DNA of 64,000 nt. Source: Calothrix sp. NIES-2100. GTDB taxonomy: Bacteria > Cyanobacteriota > Cyanobacteriia > Cyanobacteriales > Nostocaceae. Positions 18,752 through 26,875 of the stretch are shown one piece after another; position 1 is the stretch's first letter, and every line of letters begins with the position of its first letter. The stretch spans positions 4,317,421-4,381,420 of the forward strand of contig NZ_AP018178.1 of the NCBI RefSeq assembly GCF_002368195.1, given 5' to 3'. The notes beneath the pieces are model-generated. The model searched no databases and was not told the origin of the DNA. It saw only the letters and a list, made by a program, of their open reading frames with translations. The translations under genes and the position numbers were made by a program.

Positions 18752-18843
18752 AGGACTTACGCACAAAACCTCTCAAACTCTTATTCCTCTGTGAACTCTG
18801 CGTTCTCTGCGGTTCATTTTGACCTTACCTTTGCGTAAGTCCT
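18752..18843. repeat. 92-bp MITE-like repeat with 12-bp perfect ends
   Basis: AGGACTTACGCA at 18752 is perfectly inverted as TGCGTAAGTCCT ending at 18843. The interior is CT-rich with CTCTGCGTTCTCTGCGG. Small elements with these GGACTTACGCA ends are common in Nostoc-type genomes. No coding capacity. Confidence 0.75.
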
Positions 18844-18872
18844 GGCATAATGTAGATTGCTATCTAACCTAA

Positions 18873-18975
18873 CTATTCCCAGTCTTCGTACTTCAAGCCA
18901 TCTATACGGCTAAATTCGCGGGTGTTGTGGGTGACAAGGGTGAGGTCATTTGCTAACCAGAATCCAATACCCCTA
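18873..18975 (-). pseudogene. 3' remnant of a vapC PIN-domain toxin gene
   Basis: Read on the minus strand the segment encodes LANDLTLVTHNTREFSRI then DGLKYEDWE and a stop at 18873. This is the conserved C-terminal signature of VapC ribonucleases (LTLVTxNTREFxRxxGLxxEDW). The N-terminal catalytic acids are gone and the frame degrades upstream of about 18975. No antitoxin gene is adjacent. Confidence 0.8.
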
Positions 18976-19251
18976 TGATATCGGATTATATTCACTATAA
19001 TCCCGTGCGGTATCAGCTTTGTGAATCACCCCAACAATAGGCTTTTTCTAGTATTCATCGTTTTATGCAGCAGAAGATTTATCCCTTAGATTGGGGTAGC
19101 GGGGGTGAGATTCAGCTTATGACGGATATTTGGGATGTTTGAGATGATGGTGCGTTGCGCTTGGCGACAACACAGCCTACGCAAGAAGTGCGATCGGTAC
19201 TTGGACTGAATAGATGATCGCACTTAAAACTCAGCGTCAGGATATTACAGT

Positions 19252-19635
19252 TTATGAAAAAATTGAATCAAATATACCTCCATCTAAAATTCCGTCATCG
19301 TTCCAGTCTCTATCGAAGACATCCATTGCGTTATCCAGTCGAGCATCGAAGAATTCGCTAGGTGTAGCCACATTCGATCCGCGAGATAAGTTTTCATGGG
19401 GATCTTCTAGAAAAACATTATCAATTTCGTCGGCTAAGTCTGGATATTCACTCTGGGGATAAATATGAGAGATATGCTTGTGATGCATAAACTCTCGAAT
19501 CATATCTGACCCTTGTGCTTTAACCTCCCAGGGAATAAGATTATCATACGCAAGTTCAGGATCAAGACCATATACTGTAAATCGAGAACTAAGATAATCC
19601 TTCAAGTCTTGAGGTAAAGAATAATAGCTAGACAT
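19252..19635 (-). CDS. hypothetical acidic protein, third gene of small operon
   Basis: 127 residues, unrecognised. Highly acidic C-terminal half with DRDWNDDGILDGGIFD, which resembles a calcium-type D-x-D-x-D loop of dockerin/EF-hand proteins; this is by eye. Its ATG overlaps the stop of the upstream 73-residue gene by one base, so the two are translationally coupled. Confidence 0.5.
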   Translation of the reverse strand: MSSYYSLPQDLKDYLSSRFTVYGLDPELAYDNLIPWEVKAQGSDMIREFMHHKHISHIYPQSEYPDLADEIDNVFLEDPHENLSRGSNVATPSEFFDARLDNAMDVFDRDWNDDGILDGGIFDSIFS

Positions 19636-19856
19636 TACTTCTTAGCCTTTTTTTTAAGCCAAAGTTTGAGGAAAAACCAGAGAATTACTTCACCTATGAG
19701 AAGAGGTAAGATGCTCTGCAACGTCCAAGAGATAATTGCAAATACTATGGTTGAAGCAATAGCAATAATTCGACGATTTCTCGCACCGCGTTGAAAGTCA
19801 TCCCAACGATTATCTTCCAAAGTATTCAAGGAATTTTTACGAATAATTGAACTCAT
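19635..19856 (-). CDS. small membrane protein, second gene of operon
   Basis: 73 residues. A basic soluble N-terminal third is followed by two closely spaced hydrophobic segments (IIAIASTIVFAIISW and LPLLIGEVILWFFLKLW) and a KKKAKK tail, so it is probably a two-pass hairpin in the membrane. Family unknown. Lies between the 253- and 127-residue genes with 5-base and 1-base spacing. Confidence 0.55.
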   Translation of the reverse strand: MSSIIRKNSLNTLEDNRWDDFQRGARNRRIIAIASTIVFAIISWTLQSILPLLIGEVILWFFLKLWLKKKAKK

Positions 19857-19861
19857 AACTC

Positions 19862-20623
19862 TTAGTAAATTGAATGATGAGGAGCTTTGTATGGAATTGC
19901 CACAATAGATTTACTAGAGCCGTTACTCCAGAATTCTACAGGTAGCTGCTGACCTGAATCACAAATAATCATTCCTAATGTCTGCCTCTTGGGTAACATA
20001 TCAGCCTCAAATCCACTACCATTTGTGCAGAATAAACCATTGGCAGGAGACGCTGAATCGCTTTGTTGAGGCATCAATGATAGATAAGCTACATACCCAT
20101 CTGCAAACTGAATCCCAAAGTAAGTACATGGAACAGCTGTCTGTGGATGAGGTAGGAGCATTAGCAATCTGCGTACGGCATCACCTCGATGTCGTTTGCG
20201 ATGGTACAGATATGATCTTGGATCGTTCACCCACTCTAATCCTAGTTCCTTTAGCTGTTGACCATCTAAATCTTGTAGAGCATCGCTGACCTTTCCCGCA
20301 ATCATACCAGCAGCAAATCCACCAAGGGCATCCCCTAATTGAAAGCCGTCTCCCAAACCCATAAAAGTAGTTAATAAGCCTACTCCTAAACGCCATGCAG
20401 CAGCTTCAGCTTTCTTCTTTTCCTGATGATCAGAAATAATCTTTTGTACAATGTACTCTTCATTGACTGTTGCATAACCAATTAATTGTGAAAGTAAGGC
20501 TCCATGCCGATTAATGACAGGTAGCGTTCCGTACACAGTTGATTGGCCGAGAATAGGGAATAATTTACGAATCTTATCTTGAGAATAAGTTGAATCTTGA
20601 ACGTATTGCGCCATAAGAAGCAA
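19862..20623 (-). CDS. hypothetical protein with glycine-rich hydrophobic hairpin
   Basis: 253 residues, unrecognised. Residues about 75-115 (LGVGLLTTFMGLGDG, LGGFAAGMIAGKVS) form a Gly-rich hydrophobic stretch like those in colicin- or holin-type membrane-inserting proteins. The C-terminal half is soluble. First gene of a tight three-gene operon with the membrane protein and acidic protein downstream. The alternative start MAQYVQ is four codons in. An interbacterial or defence role is possible but not shown. Confidence 0.5.
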   Translation of the reverse strand: MLLMAQYVQDSTYSQDKIRKLFPILGQSTVYGTLPVINRHGALLSQLIGYATVNEEYIVQKIISDHQEKKKAEAAAWRLGVGLLTTFMGLGDGFQLGDALGGFAAGMIAGKVSDALQDLDGQQLKELGLEWVNDPRSYLYHRKRHRGDAVRRLLMLLPHPQTAVPCTYFGIQFADGYVAYLSLMPQQSDSASPANGLFCTNGSGFEADMLPKRQTLGMIICDSGQQLPVEFWSNGSSKSIVAIPYKAPHHSIY

Positions 20624-21038
20624 GTCAACAAGGTAATACCCAATACTAAGCTTCTAGTTGTGCTGATCATCAACCGTATTTTTGCCCAAAAACGATGAAA
20701 ATTGATTGAATTTAAAAAATCTATAGAACTCCTATTTGATTTTTGAAATATACGTAGGGTGGGCAATGCCCACCGTATCCGGGTTTTGTAAGGCATTGCC
20801 CTACCTACAGATACTTAGATTTTTTCAATAATCAAACCGGATTGCTATAAACATAAAAATGATTAGTGTTGTATAAATGCGCTATGAATTCAGTTTTTTG
20901 ACCAAGACTAACGATTGATTTTTCGCGCCTTTGGGCTTTTGCACGAAACAAAATTCATCTCATCAATCAGCAATGCTAAATGATTTATACTACTCTAGTT
21001 AATGAGAGTCGTAAACGATTACGTAGTCTACTTGATTT
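20624..21038. other. intergenic region between operon and xisA with small inverted repeat
   Basis: 415 bases without a gene. An imperfect inverted repeat at 20754-20810 (TAGGGTGGGCAATGCC ... GGCATTGCCCTA) is a typical small dispersed cyanobacterial repeat. The xisA transcript ends in this region. Confidence 0.55.
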
Positions 21039-22457
21039 TTAACTACGCTTATAAACTAACTCCATCTTCAACTTCTCAATCTCCAACTTCAACTTCTCAT
21101 TCTCCATCCGCAACTTCGCATTTTCCTCCCTAATCAACTCCACTTCATCCCTCTTACTCAAAGCCTGATTAATCGCTAACTTCCGCATATCCAGCGAAAA
21201 CCAACGCTGATAAGTATGCGTATGAACTTGCACACTATGCCCCAAATTATCCGCCGCCGCTTTAATTGGTATCCCCAAAATATGCGCCCGAATTGCCCAA
21301 GCATGACGTAAATCGTAAGGCTTAAAATCTAAGCCAATTTTCCGAAACCACCAACTAACTCTTTGTGTTAAAGCTGTTATTTCCGCATGATTATTCTTAT
21401 CTTTTTTACTAATCGCTGTTGCCAACATCTCTAAATACTTCGGATTTCTTAAATCAAATTCTTCAATCCATTCTTTATGTAAAGGTAATGCTTGCCTTTC
21501 TCCTGTTTTACACTCTTTATGCACTTTCCATGTAAAGTCTACATTCTCTTGGCTTAACCACCAATCAATATCAGGATTAATAAATAATTCTCGTGGACGT
21601 AAACCAAAAACTGCTAACATTCCATAAGTCCAGCGCCAAAGCTGCCAGCTATCTTTAACATCTTGATTTACTTGATTACCTCTGTTATGCAAATAATCTT
21701 CAAACTTAGTAATTCCTGTGGCTATTTCAGCATCGGTTGGGATGTTACGGGAATTATTTTCCGGCATTTTGGAATATTTAGATAAATCAATTTCGATTTT
21801 GAAGGTCTGACAAAATGCAGATATAGCTCTGGCTGCATTATATCTAGCCCATTCTTTATCGATTTGTTCAATTGAACTTATTAAATTTTCCGCAGTTGCG
21901 ATATCTTGGGAATTAGTAAATCTTTGGGTTCTTGAAAAATAATAAAAAAATGTATGTTCGCTTTTGGTAGTGCGTTTATGAGTTTTAAAATACTCATCTT
22001 CAAACTTTGCGAGTAATTCTCCTATGGTTGTAAAGTCCTTTTTAATCGCTTCAGTGCCTAAATATTTATCATTCCATTCAAATGTTTTCCGAGCAATTAA
22101 CTTTCCTAACTCGTATGCTTCTTCTTCCGCCGTTTTGAGTCCATCTAAGTTGGCGGGAATATTCAAGCTGATATTATACTGCTTTCTCCCAGTGCCGTTT
22201 TTGTCTGTATCCCCCGGTTTAATTGGTAACGTCGCCCGTAATTGCAGACTTCCATTAGATTCCCGAATTGTCACCTTTGCCTTTGCAGACTTCAAACGCA
22301 GATTAACTTTCTCTAACTCTTGCAGTACTTTTGTTCTCATGTGTTCTCTTTGCTGCTGTGCTTGCAGACTTGAGCCGAAAAAACTGCCATCGGTAGACGC
22401 AACTGGCTCCAAGTCAGCAAAAGCTTGTTGATATTCGTCTTGACCCTGGTTATGCAT
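21039..22457 (-). CDS. xisA: XisA, nifD-element excisase (tyrosine recombinase)
   Basis: 472-residue site-specific recombinase that excises the nifD element at GGATTACTCCG. C-terminal catalytic residues: R287 (GLRPRELF), R384, H407 (LGHS) and candidate nucleophile Y416 (THTYQRW). The box-II motif reads YDLRH, with Y381 in place of the usual histidine of HxLR. The extreme C terminus is a heptad-rich coiled coil. The gene sits 119 bases inside the right repeat and faces inward. Length equals that of the Anabaena protein. Confidence 0.96.
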   Translation of the reverse strand: MHNQGQDEYQQAFADLEPVASTDGSFFGSSLQAQQQREHMRTKVLQELEKVNLRLKSAKAKVTIRESNGSLQLRATLPIKPGDTDKNGTGRKQYNISLNIPANLDGLKTAEEEAYELGKLIARKTFEWNDKYLGTEAIKKDFTTIGELLAKFEDEYFKTHKRTTKSEHTFFYYFSRTQRFTNSQDIATAENLISSIEQIDKEWARYNAARAISAFCQTFKIEIDLSKYSKMPENNSRNIPTDAEIATGITKFEDYLHNRGNQVNQDVKDSWQLWRWTYGMLAVFGLRPRELFINPDIDWWLSQENVDFTWKVHKECKTGERQALPLHKEWIEEFDLRNPKYLEMLATAISKKDKNNHAEITALTQRVSWWFRKIGLDFKPYDLRHAWAIRAHILGIPIKAAADNLGHSVQVHTHTYQRWFSLDMRKLAINQALSKRDEVELIREENAKLRMENEKLKLEIEKLKMELVYKRS

Positions 22458-22575
22458 CGCGGTATTCTTAGCCTAGATTTAGCCTAAAAATAAATGTGTT
22501 CTTAGCGAACAATGTTTAGCACAGACATTGATTGCGGCGAACATTAGGCTACTGAGAGCTATTGAACCATAAAAA

Positions 22576-22586
22576 GGATTACTCCG
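22576..22586. repeat. right recombination repeat of nifD element
   Basis: GGATTACTCCG, identical to 11573-11583; the remaining nifD codons follow directly. Confidence 0.96.
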
Positions 22587-22720
22587 GTCCTTATCACGGT
22601 TATGACGGTTTTGCCATCTTCGCTCGCGACATGGATTTGGCACTCAACAGCCCAACCTGGGGTCTAATTGGCGCTCCTTGGAGCAAAAACGCTAAAGCTA
22701 AAGCTAAAGCTACAGTTTAG
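22576..22720 (+). CDS. nifD: NifD, C-terminal 47 codons (3' part)
   Basis: After the repeat the frame continues as DYSGPYHGYDGFAIFARDM then DLALNSPTWGLIGAPW and ends in a lysine/alanine tail KAKAKATV. It has no start codon and is made only after excision joins it to 10221-11583. The tail is slightly extended by AAAGCT repeats. nifK begins 226 bases downstream. Confidence 0.95.
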
Positions 22721-22946
22721 GGTAATGGAATCGAGAGATTAGTAGGGGCCTGGGGCTACAACCCCAGGGGGGATTTGGGAATCCAAGATTCAAAATTAAA
22801 ATTCAAAGTTGTCAATTTTGTGTTTTGCATTTTGAGTTTTGAATAATATTCCCGTTCCCCACCCTCAACTCTCATTACCTACCCCCGCTAGAAATCCTCA
22901 TCTTTGACCAGTCAGTCACGAATTCAGTCAGCTTGGAGATCCAGAA

Positions 22947-24482
22947 ATGCCTCAGAATCCAGAGAATATTCAAGATCACGTACAACTATTTCACCAACCC
23001 GAATACCAACAATTATTCCAAAACAAGAGAGAGTTTGAAAACGGTCACGACCCTGAAGAAGTAAAACGGGTTGCAGAATGGACAAAGAGTTGGGATTATC
23101 GTGAAAAGAACTTCGCTCGTGAAGCTTTGACCGTTAACCCAGCTAAAGGTTGCCAACCTTTAGGCGCTATGTTCGCTGCTGTTGGTTTTGAAGGTACTTT
23201 ACCTTTCGTTCAAGGTTCTCAAGGTTGCGTTGCTTACTTCCGTACCCACTTAACCCGTCACTACAAAGAACCATTCTCTGGTGTGTCTTCTTCCATGACT
23301 GAAGACGCAGCGGTGTTCGGTGGTCTGCAAAACATGATTGATGGCTTGGCAAACTCTTACCAGCTTTACAAGCCCAAAATGATTGCAGTTTGCACCACCT
23401 GTATGGCTGAAGTTATCGGTGACGACTTAGGTGCGTTTATCACCAACTCCAAGAACGCAGGTTCAGTTCCTCAAGATTTCCCAGTACCCTTTGCTCACAC
23501 TCCTAGCTTTGTTGGTTCCCACATCACTGGCTACGACAACATGATGAAAGGGATTCTGACTACCTTAACCGCAGGTAAGAAGAAATCTACCAGCAATGGC
23601 AAAATCAACTTCATCTCTGGTTTTGACACCTATGTTGGCAACATCCGGGAAGTAAAACGCATTGCTTCTCTGTTCGGTATCGACTACACCATTCTGTCTG
23701 ATAACAGCGACTACTTGGATGCACCTAACACAGGTGAATTCGATATGTACCCAGGTGGTACTAAGTTAGAAGAAGCAGCTGATGCAATTAATGCTAAAGC
23801 TACAGTAGTTATGCAAGCTCACTCTACTCCTAAGACCCGTGAGTACATCGCTAAAGAATGGCAGCAAGATGTTGTAGTTTCTCGTCCTTGGGGTATTAAA
23901 GCTACTGATGAGTTCTTGCTCAAACTCAGCGAACTGAGTGGTAAACCCATTCCTGAAGAACTAGAAATCGAACGCGGTCGTGCAGTTGACGCAATGACTG
24001 ACTCCCATTCATGGGTTCACGGTAAGCGCTTCGCTATCTACGGCGACCCTGATTTGGTTTACAGCGTTGTTGGCTTCATGCTGGAATTGGGTGCTGAACC
24101 TGTACATATTGTGGTTCACAACTCCAATGAAGTATTTGAAAAAGAACTTCAAGCATTGCTAGATTCTAGCCCCTTCGGTAAGGACGCAAAAATCTGGGCC
24201 GGAAAAGATTTGTGGCACTTACGTTCTCTGTTGTTCACCGAACCAGTTGACCTGTTAATCGGTAACTCCTACGGTAAGTACCTATGGCGCGATTGCAAGG
24301 TACCTTTAGTAAGAATTGGCTATCCCATCATGGATCGTCACCACCTGCACCGCTACAGCACCATTGGTTACCAAGGTGTAATTAACCTCCTCAACTGGGT
24401 TGTTAATACAATCTTCGAGGACATCGATCAACGCACCAACATTCCTTCTAAGACCGATATTTCTTACGACTTAGTTCGGTAG
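22947..24482 (+). CDS. nifK: NifK, MoFe protein beta subunit
   Basis: 511 residues, full length. P-cluster cysteines are seen in NPAKGCQPLGA, QGSQGCVAYFR and CTTCMAEVIGDD. Pairs with NifD in the alpha2beta2 MoFe protein. The gene is intact and follows the excisable element, so its cotranscription with nifHD depends on removal of the nifD element. A GGAGAT ribosome-binding sequence precedes ATG 22947. Confidence 0.98.
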   Translation: MPQNPENIQDHVQLFHQPEYQQLFQNKREFENGHDPEEVKRVAEWTKSWDYREKNFAREALTVNPAKGCQPLGAMFAAVGFEGTLPFVQGSQGCVAYFRTHLTRHYKEPFSGVSSSMTEDAAVFGGLQNMIDGLANSYQLYKPKMIAVCTTCMAEVIGDDLGAFITNSKNAGSVPQDFPVPFAHTPSFVGSHITGYDNMMKGILTTLTAGKKKSTSNGKINFISGFDTYVGNIREVKRIASLFGIDYTILSDNSDYLDAPNTGEFDMYPGGTKLEEAADAINAKATVVMQAHSTPKTREYIAKEWQQDVVVSRPWGIKATDEFLLKLSELSGKPIPEELEIERGRAVDAMTDSHSWVHGKRFAIYGDPDLVYSVVGFMLELGAEPVHIVVHNSNEVFEKELQALLDSSPFGKDAKIWAGKDLWHLRSLLFTEPVDLLIGNSYGKYLWRDCKVPLVRIGYPIMDRHHLHRYSTIGYQGVINLLNWVVNTIFEDIDQRTNIPSKTDISYDLVR

Positions 24483-24508
24483 AAATTACAGTCACTCGCG
24501 GCATATTT

Positions 24509-24553
24509 AAAAAGTAAAAAGTAACAAGAAATATCTTTTACTTTTTACTTTTT
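24509..24553. terminator. perfect 16-bp hairpin after nifK
   Basis: AAAAAGTAAAAAGTAA at 24509-24524 pairs with TTACTTTTTACTTTTT at 24538-24553. The descending arm ends in T-runs, so it could act as a terminator or attenuator in either direction and separate nifHDK from the nifEN part. Confidence 0.6.
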
Positions 24554-24575
24554 CCTTGTACCTGAGGTATTGATT

Positions 24576-24908
24576 ATGGCAAGTATCACTCACCATCACT
24601 CCCACCCTCATCCTCATTACCATCCACCTAACTATAAACGCTCTGGTTCTTTTGATATCCTTAAGCCTTTGCGTCATCTGGTAGATGGTATTACAGTAAA
24701 GAATGCTCGCCTTGCCCATTTAATTTGTCGAGTAATACCTTGCTGTTGCCCCTTTGAGCGCAATATCAATTTATTTGGGCAGACTTACCATATTCCAGCA
24801 CTTTGCAAATTTAATCCTTTATATGACGAGTTCGTCATGTTGCGTTTTCGTGCTTTATCTTTTCTGAGCGATGAATGTGGTGAGGATGTGACGAAATATA
24901 TTTGTTAA
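24576..24908 (+). CDS. free-standing Mo-dependent nitrogenase C-terminal domain protein
   Basis: 110 residues from ATG 24576 (a TTG at 24570 is also open). The N terminus is His-rich (HHHSHPHPHYH), possibly metal binding. The rest (VDGITVKNARLAHLICRVIPCCCPFERNI, GQTYHIPALCKFNPLYDE) matches the small cyanobacterial family annotated as Mo-nitrogenase C-terminal, with the conserved cysteine cluster CCCPFER. It lies between nifK and nifE as in Anabaena. Biochemical role unknown. Confidence 0.8.
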   Translation: MASITHHHSHPHPHYHPPNYKRSGSFDILKPLRHLVDGITVKNARLAHLICRVIPCCCPFERNINLFGQTYHIPALCKFNPLYDEFVMLRFRALSFLSDECGEDVTKYIC

Positions 24909-24950
24909 ACCTGAGACATTAATCAATACCCATTACCTATTACCATTCAA

Positions 24951-25005
24951 TTATTAGTCATTAGTCATTAGTCATTAGTCATTAGTTATTAGTTATTAAT
25001 TATTC
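24951..25005. repeat. heptanucleotide STRR (TCATTAG)n
   Basis: Five or more copies of TTAGTCA-type heptads grading into TTAGTTA, about 70-130 bases before nifE. Same class of repeat as upstream of nifU. Confidence 0.85.
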
Positions 25006-25077
25006 AAAGTACAAAGGACAACTGATAACTAACAACTGACAAAACATTAATACCTGCCATCCAGCAAGAGAAGAGAG

Positions 25078-25665
25078 ATGAAAATCACCCAAGGCAAAAT
25101 CAACGAGCTGCTTAGTGAGACAGGATGCGAACATAATCAGCATAAACAGAGCGAAAAGAAAAATAAATCTTGTACCCAACAGGCACAACCAGGAGCAGCT
25201 CAAGGGGGTTGTGCTTTTGATGGGGCGATGATTGCTCTAGTACCCATTACGGATGCTGCTCATTTAGTCCACGGACCGATCGCCTGCGCTGGTAATTCCT
25301 GGGGGAGCCGTGGTAGTCTCTCTTCCGGCCCCATGCTCTACAAAACAGGCTTTACCACTGACTTGAGCGAAAATGATGTGATCTTTGGTGGCGAGAAAAA
25401 ACTCTACAAAGCCATCCTAGAAATACATAAACGCTACAATCCAGCAGCGATATTTGTCTACGCTACCTGCGTAACTGCTTTGATTGGTGATGATATTGAT
25501 GCTGTCTGCAAAACTGCTGCTGAAAAACTCGGAACTCCCGTGATTCCGGTGATTGCTCCCGGATTTATTGGTAGTAAAAACTTGGGTAACCGCTTTGGCG
25601 GTGAAGCTTTGCTGGAATATGTAGTTGGTACATCAGAACATGTACACTTAGTACAACACCCATGA
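25078..25665 (+). CDS. nifE: NifE, N-terminal 187 codons, interrupted by prophage
   Basis: NifE forms the NifEN scaffold on which NifB-co matures to FeMo-co. Residues 1-187 are normal: GGCAFDGAMIAL, LVHGPIACAGNSWGSRG, FGGEKKLYKAI, CVTALIGDDIDAVC and GGEALLEYVVGTSE. The family continues with PEY..PYDINLIGEYN and has about 450-480 residues, but here residues 188-195 (HVHLVQHP) are foreign and a TGA follows. The break is at about 25639. The 3' half is not in the window. Confidence 0.95.
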   Translation: MKITQGKINELLSETGCEHNQHKQSEKKNKSCTQQAQPGAAQGGCAFDGAMIALVPITDAAHLVHGPIACAGNSWGSRGSLSSGPMLYKTGFTTDLSENDVIFGGEKKLYKAILEIHKRYNPAAIFVYATCVTALIGDDIDAVCKTAAEKLGTPVIPVIAPGFIGSKNLGNRFGGEALLEYVVGTSEHVHLVQHP

Positions 25666-25668
25666 CAA

Positions 25669-25698
25669 AAGACCCCTACTCCGTGAAGTAAGGGTCTT
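25669..25698 (-). terminator. terminator at end of phage late operon
   Basis: AAGACCCCTACT and AGTAAGGGTCTT form a stem with single-base bulges. On the minus strand it follows the last fibre gene by 18 bases and is followed by TTTG. It also shields nifE from late-operon transcription. Confidence 0.7.
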
Positions 25699-25716
25699 AG
25701 TTGTCCGTGTTGCTAA

Positions 25717-26853
25717 TTATTCAATGTAGAGCCTGAAGCATCTTATATTGCTACCATTCACTGCCGTGGCTCTGAGTTGGAATCCACCTCCCAGGAATTC
25801 ATTAGCAGTAGGTAGATTAGTAGATGTTGACCCTGTGTAGGAAACACTATCAGTAAGGTTGTTAATTTGGTAACTGATAGTACTGCCCGCACGAGGACAG
25901 TAGATGTAGAAATCAAGAAGTTTTTGGACTGCAAACGTTGCGCCAGTGATGGCAGTAACGTTTTGTGTAGTACCATCTTTTGTGGTGAATTGCCACTCAG
26001 AATCTCCTCTGATTGCTGAATATTGAAATCCTGCAAAGTTACCGTCTGGAGTATCTGTGGATGTTACATAACCATCAAAAAATCCTTTATTATCTGTAGA
26101 AGGATTTCTAGAATACATTCCTAAGAAGATTCTGGTGCTGGGGTAGCTGACATCTGGTAAGTATATTCTTGTGAAGTAAAAGAAACCACCAAACCCATTA
26201 GAACTAGAACCTCTGCAATATATTCTGCTATTTGTAGAAAGATTACAGAAATAGTTTGTGGTGTTAGGGGTAACAAAAGTATTTGTATAACTAGCTGCCG
26301 CTAGGTTGAACATGAAAGGCACAGAGTCATCAGAAGGGGTAATGTGACTGATAGACCCAACCCGTGTTGCAAACTGCCCGTAAGTGCCAATAGAAGATGT
26401 ACCATCAACAGGATGAAAAATTACTACAGGGTTACGAGCCAATCCTGTTTGAGCAATAAATTCCCTACTATCTGGAGTCTGCCAAATTGGGAATACCCTG
26501 CCCGCAATACTGGTTGAATATTCCAGAACATTACCAGCACTAGGGGCACTAGGTTTACTTCCTGAAGCTGCTATATTCTGGGTAGAAATAGTCTTTTGAC
26601 CAGTAATTGTTTGATTAGTATTTGTGGTGACCAGGTTAGATACGTTGATGCTATCTAATTTTGTTTTATCAGCAGCAGACATTGACCCAGGAACAGAGCC
26701 TGTAGCTGGTACTCCAGCCATTAACTCATTAGGGGTCATTTTGCGGTTCCCGGTAGTACCTTCACTTACATCAATGATAGGGAATACATCGGCAGCACGG
26801 TCGAGTGAAGCACCAGTTAAAGCAGTCTCTTGTGTAACTTTTTGGTTAGCCAT
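25717..26853 (-). CDS. putative tail fibre / receptor-binding protein
   Basis: 378 residues, last gene of the late operon. The N-terminal 80 residues (DRAADVFPIIDVSEGTTGN, ADKTKLDSI) are the type found in phage virion fibre stalks; the C-terminal 250 residues look like a beta-sandwich (FWNLP-type strands, SDTPDGNFAGFQYS, YQINNLTDSVSYTGS) such as a carbohydrate-binding lectin fold. No enzyme motif. Position next to the glycosidase suggests host-surface binding. Confidence 0.6.
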   Translation of the reverse strand: MANQKVTQETALTGASLDRAADVFPIIDVSEGTTGNRKMTPNELMAGVPATGSVPGSMSAADKTKLDSINVSNLVTTNTNQTITGQKTISTQNIAASGSKPSAPSAGNVLEYSTSIAGRVFPIWQTPDSREFIAQTGLARNPVVIFHPVDGTSSIGTYGQFATRVGSISHITPSDDSVPFMFNLAAASYTNTFVTPNTTNYFCNLSTNSRIYCRGSSSNGFGGFFYFTRIYLPDVSYPSTRIFLGMYSRNPSTDNKGFFDGYVTSTDTPDGNFAGFQYSAIRGDSEWQFTTKDGTTQNVTAITGATFAVQKLLDFYIYCPRAGSTISYQINNLTDSVSYTGSTSTNLPTANEFLGGGFQLRATAVNGSNIRCFRLYIE

Positions 26854-26875
26854 GAATTTTGTTTAAAAGTTTGAA

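Larger units (their letters stand above)
18654..19251. other. gene-poor stretch with MITE and vapC debris
   Basis: About 600 bases with no intact gene. It contains the MITE-like repeat and the vapC tail; the remainder (18976-19251) shows no recognisable gene. It looks like an insertion-and-decay site inside the nifD element. Confidence 0.6.
11573..22575. mobile_element. nifD element (11,003 bp), XisA-excised
   Basis: One copy of the 11-bp repeat GGATTACTCCG lies at 11573-11583 and a second at 22576-22586; excision leaves one copy and restores nifD in frame. The xisA gene sits just inside the right border. This matches the architecture of the Anabaena PCC 7120 nifD element, removed during heterocyst differentiation. 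The cargo differs: I see no cytochrome P450 gene, which was described in the PCC 7120 element. Confidence 0.96.

Noticed and set aside
24507..24719. 70-residue minus-strand ORF overlapping the Mo-nitrogenase-domain gene
   Set aside because: Shadow of the His-rich gene and the hairpin; no independent support.
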